DNA of 64,000 nt from Symsagittifera roscoffensis (GCF_963678635.1 NC_087063.1:52281074-52345073), one strand, 5' to 3'; positions 20,856-32,367 are shown, counted from the first letter of the stretch. The notes: generated by a model from the sequence alone, not told the origin. Made by a program: numbers and translations.

Positions 20856-23452
20856 AAATATTAACATTTCAACACATCTGTTTTCTAATGTTTTCCGACC
20901 AAAACACAAATCCTTCTCCTCGCACAGGACCCAAGGATTTATTAGTAACACACTACGATTGTGAAGAAAACGAACAAAAAACACTACACAAAAATGCAAT
21001 AAATCAAGTATCACAATGAGAAACAGAACCACCAGCTATAGAAACTACAAATGTAATAGCAACATTGTATGCAAAAGCCCGAGCAACAACAGTCACAGGA
21101 TATAATTTTACAGCAACATTTTCCGAAAAGAAAGTACACTGTTCACAAGTTTCCAATGGAAATAAAAACCAACTTGATCACGAATCATTCTATCAAAGTA
21201 ATATAGAACGACTTTTACATCTAAATCCCGATTATTGTAAAAACGAACTACTCAGACTAAACATCACAAGAAATAGAAACACAGACAGGAAAAAAAGTAA
21301 ATTTCCAAGTCTTTGACGATTCTGTACACCAAGCACAACTTGAAAGATATCAAGGACATATAAAACTAGACGAAATATACCCATACAACAGCGCACACGG
21401 AAGATTAACTTATGACATACACGATAAACACTGGATACCACACATTGGAATAAATGACCCCTCAAACTGCAAAGCAGACACAAAAAATAAAGGATACCAA
21501 GAAATAATGTTTTTCGATTGGAAAACACAACTCGAAAAAGTACAACTCACACGAGATTTATCAGATAACACAATGGTATATCAAGGAAATAGATTACCTT
21601 GCAAAAATGATCAAGGTTATTGTGACCCTACAACACGGACACAAGCAACAATTGTTTGGTTTCCCGAAGATACATGCACAACATTTCAAGTAGCAAAAAT
21701 ACACGCTCGAATGATAAAATTTCATGAAAAATATTTTTTAGAATCGATTCCATACGAACAAGTAAATCCACCCGAAAACAAAGTAATGATTTTAGAAATA
21801 TTCTTGATATAGAAAATAAATTAACACGTTTCCAAATATATCAAGAAACAGAAATTGCATGCAAATACAGAAATCCACTTTATAAAACACAATATTCTGA
21901 AATAGTTGTCGAATACGAAAACGGTTTCGACATGACCACTGGAAAAATAAAATTTGACTCTTATGCCACAAGTCACCCTTCAAATGAAGGAACATCATAC
22001 CTACCAGTTAACTTTCAAAAAAGCACAGGTCAATCTGGTGGAAAACTAAAGCCACATGACAGTAAAAGCACACTTTTACAAGAACTATCACTAATGAATA
22101 ACACCTATTTCGGTAATATTCATTACGATATTCACTTAGATATGAAGTTAGACTACACAATTAATCGAATTTTTGAAGAAATGTCACTCTCCGAATTAGA
22201 AACACTTCACCAATTATGCGAATTGGAAAGGACACAAATCCTACAATCACTCGCACTAGCAGTACTAAAAATACCCTACGCAGGATACTTATTGTCAGGA
22301 AATAGATCAAATTTTCTAGACTACGAAGGAAATATTTTATGGTTTTATTTTTGTACCAAAAAAGTATCACCACTATATGTTTTTGAAGATAAACGTTGTT
22401 ATAAAAGAATCACTATATTCTATAAAAATAAAGTACATTTTGTCGACACACTTTCAAGACGAACAGATTTTTGGGATACCGCAGTCCCATGTGGATCAGA
22501 AAATAGCCACAATGTAGTACAATTGAATCCTGATGAAGATAAATACTATCTCCTTACACCATACCCTACGTTAATGCAATCACTCAAAAAATTTTCACGC
22601 GAAAGCATCAGAGCTATTGCTCGTAATCCGAATATTGATTAACAATCAATTGGAATATATTCTAAATCAGATATCCAACATCACATTAGAACACAACAAT
22701 TTCAAGAATTATTAACACAAATGGACACAATACAAAGACAGTCAATTGACCAGAATTTAAGAAAACTTGCCAAAATCGCAGGATTTGCAGATATTTATAC
22801 ACAAGATTATAGCGGATATTTTAAAGACATTAAAGACTACATATATTTAAACGGTGAAAAAAACATACCACAAGATATTTCACCTATAAATATTTTCAGT
22901 TTTATCACCCTAAAAAACGAAATTCTAGCTTTTCTAGGATGGCCCTATTACATCTTAGAAAAATTAACTATCTTATACACAATGTTTAACTTTATAGGAT
23001 TTTTTTTCTCACTCTTAAAAGGAATCTATAACACATGCGCTATATACACACAAGTAAACAGACAAGCAAGTGTAGCACGCATACTGTTTGCAGGACTTTT
23101 TGGAATTTTTTCATCATCAATAAACAAAATACTTCTAGATGCACAAATAAAAGAATATAACACGAAAATATCCACAAGACAAAACACTTACGACGAAGAA
23201 CACAATAATATAGAGATAACACCTACCGCACCACAGTTGCAACCCCTACCACAAAACCATTCATTATCATTAGTTCCCCGTAATTTACGAAAACTAGCAA
23301 TCACAAATAATCCAAATTCTAGACCAAATATAGCACAAAGCCCCATCCAACATATAATGACACATCATTCACAAAATGATAATACATACAAACAAATTAT
23401 AGAACAACCCCACACCACCACTTTTCAGTCTCAAAATAATCATTTTTTTTAG
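20843..23452 (+). pseudogene. env: env: class III-type viral glycoprotein relic
   Basis: The start ATG at 20843 overlaps the end of ORF3 by 13 bases and opens a hydrophobic leader (MYILKILTFQHICFLMF). The coding relic is broken: a TGA near 21018, frameshifts near 21300 and 21812, and a TAA at 22640. Recognisable parts are a Cys-containing ectodomain; the conserved stretch around GYLLSGNRSNFL (about 22283-22318) followed by spaced cysteines; a region ending in LRKLAKIAGF (about 22770); and hydrophobic segments at about 22890-23145 that would anchor the protein. The GNRS-centred stretch resembles glycoproteins of jingchuviruses and the related env genes captured by some LTR elements; this is from memory of the family, not a search. 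Such proteins fuse viral and cell membranes. All three copies are non-functional. Confidence 0.6.
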
Positions 23453-23461
23453 CCCACGATG
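23441..23461 (+). promoter_or_regulatory. Splice-acceptor-like site fused to ORF4 start
   Basis: A T-tract ends in TAG at 23450-23452, which is also the env stop codon, followed six bases later by the ORF4 ATG (TTTTTTTAG/CCCACGATGAG). The same arrangement occurs in copy 2 (46530-46544) and, on the minus strand, in copy 3 (53003-52992). The stretch from the AG to the eighth base of ORF4 is nearly invariant in all three. Confidence 0.5.
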
Positions 23462-25573
23462 AGCCGACAACTTGGATCCCTCCATCGCTCAAATTCCCAT
23501 CCAGCCAACCTCCAAACTCAAATCCCAATAATCCCACTTTTTGCTTTCCCACCACCCCATTTTCCAATTATTAATATATCATCAAGCACGAATTCCGATT
23601 TTAACTCAGATATTTCAGTTTTATACTCCATCTCACAATTTAATAACCCTAATGTAGAAACCCCTGACGAATTTGCAGACTCCGAACCATCTCCATCAAA
23701 TTATACTCAGACCAACTCCTCAGTTTTTTCAAAAGCCCCTTTTCAACCAATCCCATCAAATCATTCACTCCCATCCGTTTCCACACCTTAATATGCTTCG
23801 CAAGTGACCCCAACCTATTCTCCACTTCATTCCGACAGATCATATAATAATTCCCCAGATACCCTCCAAATTTCCCAGGAACTTTTATTACCCTACAACA
23901 ACAGTTAATACACCCTAACACCCTCACAATACATCAACTATCATCCACAATAACATCCTCAAATCCACCTACTCCTACACCTTCCTCAGCTTACACTGCA
24001 TCATTCACACAATCATCCACATCCACCGAAACACCTAGTACCACTCACCGAGCTTATCGCATTTTTAAACGAAAATTCCCGAATCACCCATTCCCGACCA
24101 AACCCGGAACAGCCTGCGAATATATTAATCACCCGCAACATACAAACACAAAAAATTTTCTTGCAATCACCTTATCCTCATTTCCACCGAGCTTAATCTA
24201 TTCTCCACTTCATTCCGACAGATCAAATAATAATTCCCCAGATACCCCCCAACTTTCCCAGGAACTTGATAATTTTATTACCCTACAACAACAGTTAATA
24301 CACCCCCCAACACCCTCACAATACATCAACTATCATCCACAATAACATCCTCAAATCCACCTACTCCTACACCTTCCTCAGCTTACACTGCATCATTCAC
24401 ACAATCATCCACATCCACCGAAACACCTAGTAGCACTCACCGAGCTTATCGCACTTTTAAACGAAAATTGCCGAATCACCCATTCCCGACCAAACCCGGA
24501 ACAGCCTGCGAATATATTAATCACCCGCAACATACAAACACAAAAAATTTTCTTGCAATCACCTTACCCTCATTTCCACAACATACATTAAATACACCTA
24601 ACGATACTAATGACACACGTAATTTTGTAGAAGAACAAGTGTTAATGCCAACACTTCATTGGACAGCTTATTATCATTTTACTAACCCCCTTTGCCTACC
24701 ACTAACTAATACTCATGACAGCATAGAAAAGAACAAAGACATGTTATATAGACTCACTACAACACTAACACCTCGACAATTTACTTACGTAGGATATAAA
24801 AAATTACTAAAAACATTCACTGCACCCCGAGCTAACGAATTTACAATAGAATATTACGACCATAGTATCATCCGACCTAATCAAGACCAATTTTTAGATG
24901 AAGACCGCTTCGCTAACCCGCAACTAACAGAAAAATTTTTCATCAAAACATCATACGTATTCACACGTAATAATTTTGATAGAAAGTATGACCACATCAT
25001 TTCAGAATCACTAGCTGATTTTCAAGCATACGAAAGTTTCCATGACAAATTTCAGTTATTTTCACTAACCTTTCACTTTCTTTCACCACATGAACGCAAT
25101 TTGCACTGTTCCCACGATATTATGTTACGCACTAGACAAACCCACACATATGCATACTATCGTTTTATACAAAATCATTTTGATTTGCATACCCCATCAA
25201 GACGACCTCACCATCGTTTTCAGTTTCTCAACTCAAAGTACACGTCACCATTTTTTCTTAATTTTACAAATTGCATCAAAGATACTAACCTCCGCGGCAT
25301 CCTCCGCAACTATGACCCAGTTATCCAAATGTATATATTTTGCCCCATCATGAAGACCTTCAATGCAGAAGAATCCAGACCCTTCCTTATCCCGCATGAA
25401 TTTATCCAGCCTATTGAAATACCATTATTAGAATTCATTCACAATACTAAATATAATCATAAAAATATAACCTCATTCAAAACACACCTTACGAGTTTGC
25501 AGTAGGCACCGATGAACTAAAAACCATTAAAGCACTTCAATTGCTTTGGCCACCGCTACAAACTAAAGATTAA
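23459..25573 (+). pseudogene. ORF4: large unrecognised accessory protein
   Basis: Start ATGAGCCG at 23459, conserved in the other copies (46542, and 52994 on minus). The N-terminal ~200 residues are Pro/Ser/Thr-rich. The C-terminal globular part is open from 24468 to 25505 (345 codons). It then continues after a one-base shift to a TAA at 25571, which restores the residues LKTIKALQLLW that copy 2 also has (LIRALEFQW). Conserved patches include LHWTAYYHF, LTFHFLSPHERNLHCSHDIMLRT, FCPIMKTF and LEFIHNTKYNH. There is no transmembrane segment or known catalytic motif. A 383-bp tandem duplication interrupts the N-terminal half in this copy only. Retention in three diverged copies implies it was a real gene of the element. 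The function is unknown. Confidence 0.6.
23816..24579 (+). repeat. 383-bp tandem duplication inside ORF4
   Basis: The sequence beginning TATTCTCCACTTCATTCCGA at 23816 begins again at 24199 and ends about 24579. The two units differ by a few substitutions and small indels only, much less than the element copies differ from each other, so the event is recent and private to this copy. 383 is not a multiple of three. Confidence 0.9.
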
Positions 25574-25576
25574 CAG

Positions 25577-25660
25577 GTAAGTATAATTTAAAATACTCTT
25601 CACTAATAAATTTAAATTAGTACTAACCATTTTCTACCAAAGTTTGATTTATATTTCTAG
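25577..25660 (+). other. Possible 84-nt spliceosomal intron after ORF4
   Basis: CAG/GTAAGT with the GT at 25577 sits three bases after the inferred ORF4 stop. An exact TACTAAC branch-point string is at 25621-25627, and a pyrimidine-rich run ends in TTTCTAG at 25660. All three signals are near-perfect and their spacing is normal for a short intron. Copy 2 keeps a TAACCATT...TTTTTAG version of the 3' part (about 48256-48294) but has lost the donor. The role of an intron at the 3' end of a retroelement transcript is unclear. Confidence 0.45.
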
Positions 25661-27592
25661 TCTTCACATCACGATCATCTACAAAACAGAAAAGAAAAAG
25701 AAAAAAACACACTTGTTAAATTCTCTTATAATTTGTTAATTTCTTGCACTAAATAATGTAATAAATTTCATACCAATGTAGTAATTTTATCTATAAATTA
25801 TTTCCCCATGAAGCAGTAAATTTAATTACGATGAAAATTTATAATTTTAAATTTCCCCCAAACGCTCAAATTCAAATTCAAATTCTATGCAATAATTTGA
25901 TAAAATCAGAAAGCAGTACCAACTTTTTCAAATATTTTCATTCACTCGCATAAGAATTCTATCCAAACTCGCACAGCTCGCCCACGAAGAATTGTTTAAA
26001 TAATGATTTTAAGATTCAAGTTTTCACACTCAACAACTCTAGCACACGATAACAAGTTTCAAACTTTCCTCTAACCCGATTGGAAATGAACTATATACTA
26101 AACCAAACTAACCAACGCAGCTTACTAAACACCACAAATCATAAAAAACAGCATGACTAAGAAAAGAAAACCAACGGTACCCAAACCGGATTAACCCAGT
26201 TTAAAACTGGATAATTTATTCTTTTGAAGACTATTATAAAGTCTAAGAAAGAAATAATAAAACACAAAAAAGTCGCAAAACAAACCCATACCAAAAACAA
26301 TTTGATTTTTGAAAAAAGGACACAACCAGAGTAACATAAGAAAGACCAACATAAACCCAACATAAAACTTTATCACATAACAGGACCTCTCAAAGAAACA
26401 GCATGAAATCATACTCGCACTCCTGGCCTAACCCACCAGAGAGGACGTCCTGAGCATGCTCTAAAGCCGGCCTAACCCACCGCGCTACATCCACGCTTTG
26501 TGACCACACTTCTATTTTTAATAAGAGGTACTCAAGGGTGAGTAACTCTTCGAAATAACCAAATTAAAACAAAACGCTTTTGTGAAAACGACTAACTAAA
26601 ATCATGATTAAAAAATTGAATTAACATAAGTTTATAAAATGTAAATCATACTTTGCAGCATATAGATCAAAACACAACAACAAAGACGAACATCCAAAGA
26701 CTAGATGATCCCATCACACTCGAACAAAAGAATGGCTAAGCACAACCGACATGCTGTCCACAATCACAACTCAAAGGATTTAGAGTACGACTTGACTTCG
26801 CAGAAAAGGACTTCATTGAACTAGACCAATGACCACCTCGATGTTCAATTATACGTACAGATCCGAGTTACATGGCATCCCTTCCACATACGATCTTCAA
26901 GCCATTCCCAGACGAGGTTGCACACAAAAAAAGTTCTCTACATAATACAGAAAAACTCGTCATAGCAAACCATTTTGAAATCGGATTGATTTCATTGGGG
27001 ATCAGAGTCATTGTCAAAAGACGACGTAACAATTTCATGTCCCTAATTCCAGCGTCCTGGAACGTTCTTCTCCAAGAGGAACCGGACAAGAAAATGATGT
27101 TCGCCAAATACCAACGTTCATCATCCATCCATCAAATTGAAGAAAGATAATTCTAAAAAACTCTGTAAATTCCGGATGGGTGGAACCTGATCTAAACTAC
27201 ATTTTATAATTGGATAAATTGGATATTTTACCACTGTAAAATATTAAATGTTAACCAATCATAATCCATCTAAATAACAACCCACTTATTTTTAGGTGCT
27301 GAAATTACTTGTAATTTCAGCACCAGAGAGATTTGAATTTAACTTAGAAATTAGTTGCCTCTCCAAGAGAACTTCAGCAGTTGCAATAAGCCAGTATACT
27401 CTAGATCTATTGAGCCTAGCAGAGACTAGTTAAACACCCTGAGACTAGTAGATATAAGAGTAAGATTAGGATCGGTATTAGACTAAGAAGTTGCACGAAT
27501 CTATCCGGCCGAAAATAAGATAGCATGACGAGCAGACGGTGTACCCTATCCGAAATTACTCTATGAGTTAACCACATCGGTCCTAACTCACT
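25661..27592 (+). mobile_element. 3' region of copy 1, probably including 3' LTR
   Basis: About 1.9 kb without coding sequence that aligns in patches with 48300-50097 of copy 2. A purine-rich run near 25681-25710 (GAAAAGAAAAAGAAAAAAAC) is a candidate polypurine tract. The best conserved part is the last ~110 bases, ending in GACGGTGTACC and CTCTATGAG near 27540-27572, shared with copies 2 and 3. LTR ends cannot be fixed because no second LTR of this copy lies in the window. The short 27736-27927 and 26868-27150 open frames are not supported by other copies. Confidence 0.5.
27295..27324 (+). promoter_or_regulatory. Perfect hairpin near element 3' end
   Basis: Arms GGTGCTGAAATTAC and GTAATTTCAGCACC flank a TT centre: fourteen uninterrupted pairs. 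In copy 2 (49824-49849) the same hairpin has twelve perfect pairs, with one T-A pair changed to C-G on both sides. Copy 3 has a deletion that removes most of the left arm. Confidence 0.7.
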
Positions 27593-28536
27593 GGTGTTTC
27601 CTGTGTTCTTGAATGTTATCTCCTTCCTGTCTATTATACATCGTTATCGGGAATATAACCGTGTATTCAGACGTCGGAGACCAGTCATCGCTCTGCTCTG
27701 ACTCTAACTCCCGATCAAACTTTTTAAGAGAATTTTCAGAAAAAAAATTCCTGAAGAAATGGCATTTCCCTGGCTAATGCCTTTGGAACTGATTTCCGTC
27801 CTGGATTATTCTGTTCTTTTTGCGTCAATCTCTTTGGCAGGCTCGTGTTCTTCCTTGAACATCGCATGTTAAGGCGTCCTCGTTTGCTCGATGTAAATTG
27901 TTGGGTTTGGGACAATTGAGAATCCATTATTTCTTAATAGTCGAGTTCGTTTACCCTCTGATTGTAGCCAAGCTGAGTAATGAGTGTATCTTTCTTGAAT
28001 TCTATGGATTTTTTTTGTTCGAATACTTTTGAATCTTTCAATTTTGTGTCAATGCGCTACCTGTTCTATGCTCTTTCTTATAGTTTTCTTTCTTTGCGTG
28101 TGTTCGCCTTTTATTTTTAATTTATGGCTTCCCGTTCCCTAATTAAAGCCTGTTTAATTCTAACATCTGTCCCTTGTTGAGGTTATGCCAGCCTGTCTGG
28201 TTTGGGATCGCGTTGGGCATTGATTGGGTCTAAAATTCTTTCCGCTAGCCTTCGTTTCATTCCGACTTAACCTTCTGCTAATCTATGCATTAACTCCTCG
28301 GGCAGTGCCGGTGCATCAGATTTTTTCGATCTAAACATGCTTTATGGCTCTTTCCCATATATGATGAAATTATTGCTTCTAGATTGGATGTACGTATCTT
28401 TGGTTTTCGACGCACGTGGGCTTCAAACGGTACTATTTTTGTTAATCCGTCTGGAGTGATGCTTAGTGTTTTTATAATGTTCGCTACATCTAATGCTAGT
28501 TTGAGATCTATGTTACATTTTCAATGCGCATGATGC
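27593..28536. other. No gene seen; non-element flank
   Basis: Composition changes here from A-rich to T-rich mixed sequence and similarity to the element copies stops. Only short unsupported open frames occur. I see no repeat landmark or RNA gene. Confidence 0.5.
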
Positions 28537-29552
28537 CTAATCTACGTTCTTTTGCATTATTGATCTGAAACCATTTAGTGGGTTGAAAATAACTTTGTTG
28601 TTACTCCTGCAATTTGTTTCCTCTGATTGTTTGTGCTTGGGGTCGCATCTTAATTTTCTCGGCACACATTTCCGTACAAGTAGTGGCAGCTCTAAAACTG
28701 AGGCCGAGCATTTTAAGGAGATTTTTTCTGTAGCCTGGCGTGGCTTCCTGTGCTTTCTTCTGTGCTCCTCCTTCTTGGCGACCATAGTTGCCATGATTAT
28801 TTTGTGGCTCACCCTTAGTTGTTGTTGTTAGTTGTTATCAACTATCAATCGCTGTTGGTTCCTCAATTGGGGTGATTTCTTCCGTACAATTTTGTTGGAT
28901 CAACCGTGCTTGTACAATTTTTGGAATGTTCAATTACCTGATTGGTTAGTTCCTTTTGGGTTTTTTCTCTCTTTGCTCCCGGTTGTTTCAATTTTGATAT
29001 ATGTGGCATATTCGTTTCAATCTTTTGTTTCTTTCCTTTCTTTTACCGCCGATTATTGTTTTTCTTTCAATTGGGGTATAACTGGATTGCGCCCTATTCA
29101 CTGTGAAAAATGCTTTCAAAAAGTTGCTTTCTCTGTACTGGTATTGATGAATCGCCTCTCATCCTGGACTTCCGTTAGGGTGTTTTTTTTTTGATTTTTG
29201 CTATTGGTCGTCCGATGAAATTGTTGTCTTCGACCAGGTCCATCGCTCGTATATTGGAGTTGTGATTTTTCCTCGCTGGCACCTGGCGTCTGACAAACTT
29301 TCTTCCCTATCTGAATCACACCGCCACCGCCATTTGTTTCCTGGTTTCATCTCGTCCGGGATTCTTGCTTGTTGATTTCTCTTTTTTTTCTTTTTTTGCT
29401 CTTGCACTGTCTGGTATAAATCCGCTTTGAAGTGTTTTGTAGAATATACCACATCTAATCTTGTAATTTTTTCTGATAAGTTTGACAAATTGACTACTCT
29501 TTGCGTTTTTTCTACTCTCAGTGAGCTGGTTTCCGGGTAGATTTCTGATCAA
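28537..29552 (-). pseudogene. Relics of a basic minus-strand protein, unidentified
   Basis: Minus-strand pieces at 29316-29552, 29201-29488, 29116-29319 and 28537-28812 overlap in different frames. All are very rich in Lys, Arg, Ser and Gln. The segment 28684-29040 recurs, diverged, at 31666-32000. Heavy basic bias and overlapping frames also fit plain pyrimidine-rich DNA read on its opposite strand, so the coding claim is weak. No motif recognised. Confidence 0.25.
28684..29040. repeat. Diverged repeat D, copy 1 (partner 31666-32000)
   Basis: Shared landmarks are GGC-GCTCT-AAACT-AGGCCGAG at the start, CTCCTCCTTCTTGGCGA, GAGTTGTTGTTGTTAG (or a close variant) and GCATATTCGTTTCA-like strings near the end. 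The offset is about 2.98 kb, consistent with the ~3.07 kb offset of repeat A that follows, so both belong to one larger decayed tandem duplication. Confidence 0.65.
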
Positions 29553-30498
29553 GAAACTGTTTTTAGTTCAATCAGAGGGACGGTTTCAACTTGTCCGGAG
29601 CGTTTTAAATTCATGGGAGTTATCGATAGTCTTGATAGCGCTGTTACCGCTATCTTTTTGATCAGCTAAATTAGTGCGTTGTCTGATTGACGCAGTTCTA
29701 TAGAATGAGGTGGTCAAATAGGTTGGAAAAAAACAGGATAGAAATAAAAAAAAAAGTTGATTGACGCCAAAATGGTTTTGTTTTATTTTAATCACTGGGA
29801 GGTATTGCCAGCCTACTGGATTTTGCGACATATAGTCTCAAAAACAAACAGTCTATTAGTCCCCATTTCTTCACGCCAAATCTTCTATCAAAAAAACAAT
29901 TAGTCGGTGAACTCATTTTGTCAGCATTGGTTGCTGTTTGAACTTTTGCTTGCGTTTAAAGCGCTGATTCAAGTTCGATGGTGTTTGTTGACATTAAAGT
30001 TTGTCCGCAATTGTACAACTTTAAGTGTTTTAAAACCCATACAAAACCTAATAGTTCAAGTTCTTCACCAAATAATTTCCTTCTAATAATTTTAAAAACT
30101 GTGATGCGATTGCTTCTTAGCCTTTTTTGATGAATGCGGTTGTGTGGTATGGTTTGCATTCTATTTCCTAATTGTTATCTGTGTTTTAGGAGCAGTTTCA
30201 ATGCTGATACAAATGCATTAATTTTGTGAAAAAAAAACGTTTTAAAGTTATATAGAGAGCTCACGAATTTTTTAAAATTGTTTGAACATTTCAGCGGCGT
30301 TGGTTTTCCTCTCGCATCTCTTTGTGAAAGTATTGGCCTAGTGCTCTCCTTTTTAGATTACAACCGAGCCATTTTACTTGTTTACGAGCAAAGTTACGTG
30401 CCCTCGACTTTTATCTGTAAGACTGTTGTTAATGCTTTCTTGTAACATTCCTTTGATCATTTTGTTAGTATCATTATATCGTTCAAATAGGGATGCAA
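29553..30498. other. No gene recognised
   Basis: Mixed AT-rich sequence with short unsupported minus-strand frames (29586-29831 and 29956-30159). Nothing repeats elsewhere in the window as far as I can see. Confidence 0.4.
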
Positions 30499-31605
30499 AA
30501 CCCTGCCTGCATATCTGTTAAACCAAAAAATGTGCGTTAAAATGATTTTTTTAGTAGTTTTGCTTCCAATATGGCTGAAATAACTCCTAGTTTTTTGAAC
30601 CAAACCACGCGCAACTTATATCGAGAGTTGAAAACAGAGTTTTACCCTCGACGTTTCTTTTGACAATTTGCGCGATGATGTCCGATAAAACGCCGCTAAT
30701 GGGTTGATGGTATTTGCTTTTGTGAATGATTTGTCAATTCTTCAAATTTTTTTTCAATTTCATTTTGAAAGTTTGATCCTTTTTTACTATTACTAGAAGG
30801 TGGATGATGAATTGTTTGTCCTAAATTTTACCTAATTTTATATTATTTTGCTGACCTGTAAGATTGTTCAACTCTTCTTCAACGCTTCCTTGAAGATGAA
30901 TAGGTATCTGTCTTCATTTTTATTGTATAAACCTTACGTCTTTTACGAATTGTGTTCTCATCACATGGTTTTTTGTTTTCCAAAATTGGACGCAAAATTG
31001 TTGAAAACTTTATCTTTAACCAATTTTTCATCTCTCACGTTGGCTTCTTCTTCTGCTAATTAAAACACTTGGTTTTCTCTTGGTTGTCTTGAACCAGCTT
31101 GATACGAAATGTCTGGTAATTTGCTTTCACATCATCAACAAATAAAAATGGAGTTGGTTGAAGAGAAAAAAAATTGCTACAAGGTCATTTTTAAATAATT
31201 TTATTGATTTTTTTTTTGCTTTTTTTATTTTCACTATGTGGCCTTTCAGATCTTCTTCAAGGTTAACCGTCGATATTTTCATTTAAGATGCTTCTACAAT
31301 TGCCATCACTATTATATTGTGCCATGGTATTTTTTTCGCAACTGTTCGTGAATGCAAGATCCTTTCAACTTGATTGTTGCAGTGGCGACGTTTTGTATCA
31401 TTTGCACAAGGAAATAATGAAGGTTTGGGAACCATATGTGTTCGCATCAGTCAACCATCACAGCAGATGCGGGGTGCATCATGTGAATGCTATCTAGCAC
31501 TGGCTATCCAAACTGCCTGGTCAACAAAATTTTTGGATCTTTTAGAAGTCCTCACTCACATTCAGGGTTTAACCAGTATTTTCCGTAGGAGCATTTGAGT
31601 GCTTC
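30499..31605. repeat. Repeat A, copy 1 (partner 33567-34672)
   Basis: A 1.1-kb block beginning CCCTGCCTGCATAT and running to the ACCAGTATT-TCCGT-GGAGC string. It matches 33567-34672 at high identity with an offset of about 3.07 kb. A more diverged third relative covers 32380-33060. The strand reading best as protein is minus, where both copies keep broken fragments of the same unidentified sequence. Confidence 0.85.
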
Positions 31606-32367
31606 CAATTCTTTCTGGGGGACAAAAGTTAGAGTGGTTATCATATTGTAACCCATACAAGCTGCGGCGGCTCTGAAACTAAGGCCGAGCACTTTCGGAA
31701 GGTTCTTCCTGTAGCGTAGTGTGTATTCCTCTGCCTCCGTTTCCTTGCTCCTCCTTCTTGGCGATCATTTTATGGCCCACTCCGAGTTGTTGTTGTTAGT
31801 TATCAGCAATTGTGTTTAAGGTCAATGTTGGTGATTCCTCAATCGGGTTTATTCATGTTCTGTCCGATATTGTTAAATCAACCTTTCTTATACAAGCTAT
31901 CATTTGTTAGTTCCATTTGGATTAATTTCTCTTGGTTCTCGGTTCTTTCATTTTTTCTGTGTGGCGCATTCGTTTCATATTTTCATTTGTTGCCTTTAAT
32001 TGAAAAAAGTTAATTTGGGCTGAAATAGACTGCTAGCAGTCCTAGTTATGAAACTAAAAGAACTGGGAGGGGTTATTAGGAGTGACCTCGTGGTCTGGGG
32101 ATAATGAGACCAAGCCAAGAGCTCGCTATTCTGATTATAACCTGGTTAATTTGAGCGGTTTGGCTGATAGCCTTTAAATTGTAACGACTTCGTCGAGCCT
32201 CTCATTGAACTGGCTTTGGTTGAGATGGCTAAAAGCATGAGAAGCTGTGTTTAGACGCTAGCCAGTCGTTTTAGAACCTACCTTTAATTTCCGTCGGTTT
32301 GTAATCCCGGGCGAATGTTACGTTCCTTGTGGAGACCCTGACCCTTTTAATAGCATCAATATATCGT

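Larger units (their letters stand above)
9818..27592 (+). mobile_element. Env-bearing Ty3/gypsy-class LTR element, copy 1
   Basis: One strand carries, in order, leader, gag, protease, RT, RNase H, integrase with GPY/F, ORF3, env-like glycoprotein, ORF4 and a long 3' region. The RT/RNase H/integrase order and the GPY/F motif place it in the Ty3/gypsy (Metaviridae) class. The 5' LTR is missing because the contig starts at 9818. The 3' limit near 27592 is where similarity to copy 2 (50097) fades. The region is over 17 kb, far longer than the usual 5-8 kb of the class. Every gene has stops or frameshifts, so the copy is dead. Sense-strand composition is A-rich and G-poor throughout. Confidence 0.85.

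Noticed and set aside
9818-27592. Assignment of the element to BEL/Pao because chuvirus-like env genes are known there
   Set aside because: The YLDD-type Ty3 RT layout, RNase H before integrase and the RKGPYQI GPY/F module indicate Ty3/gypsy.
32070-32170. tRNA-like stretch (GTGACCTCGTGGTCTGGGGATAATGAG)
   Set aside because: I could not fold a cloverleaf, and no B-box (GGTTCGA-type) sequence is present at the right distance.
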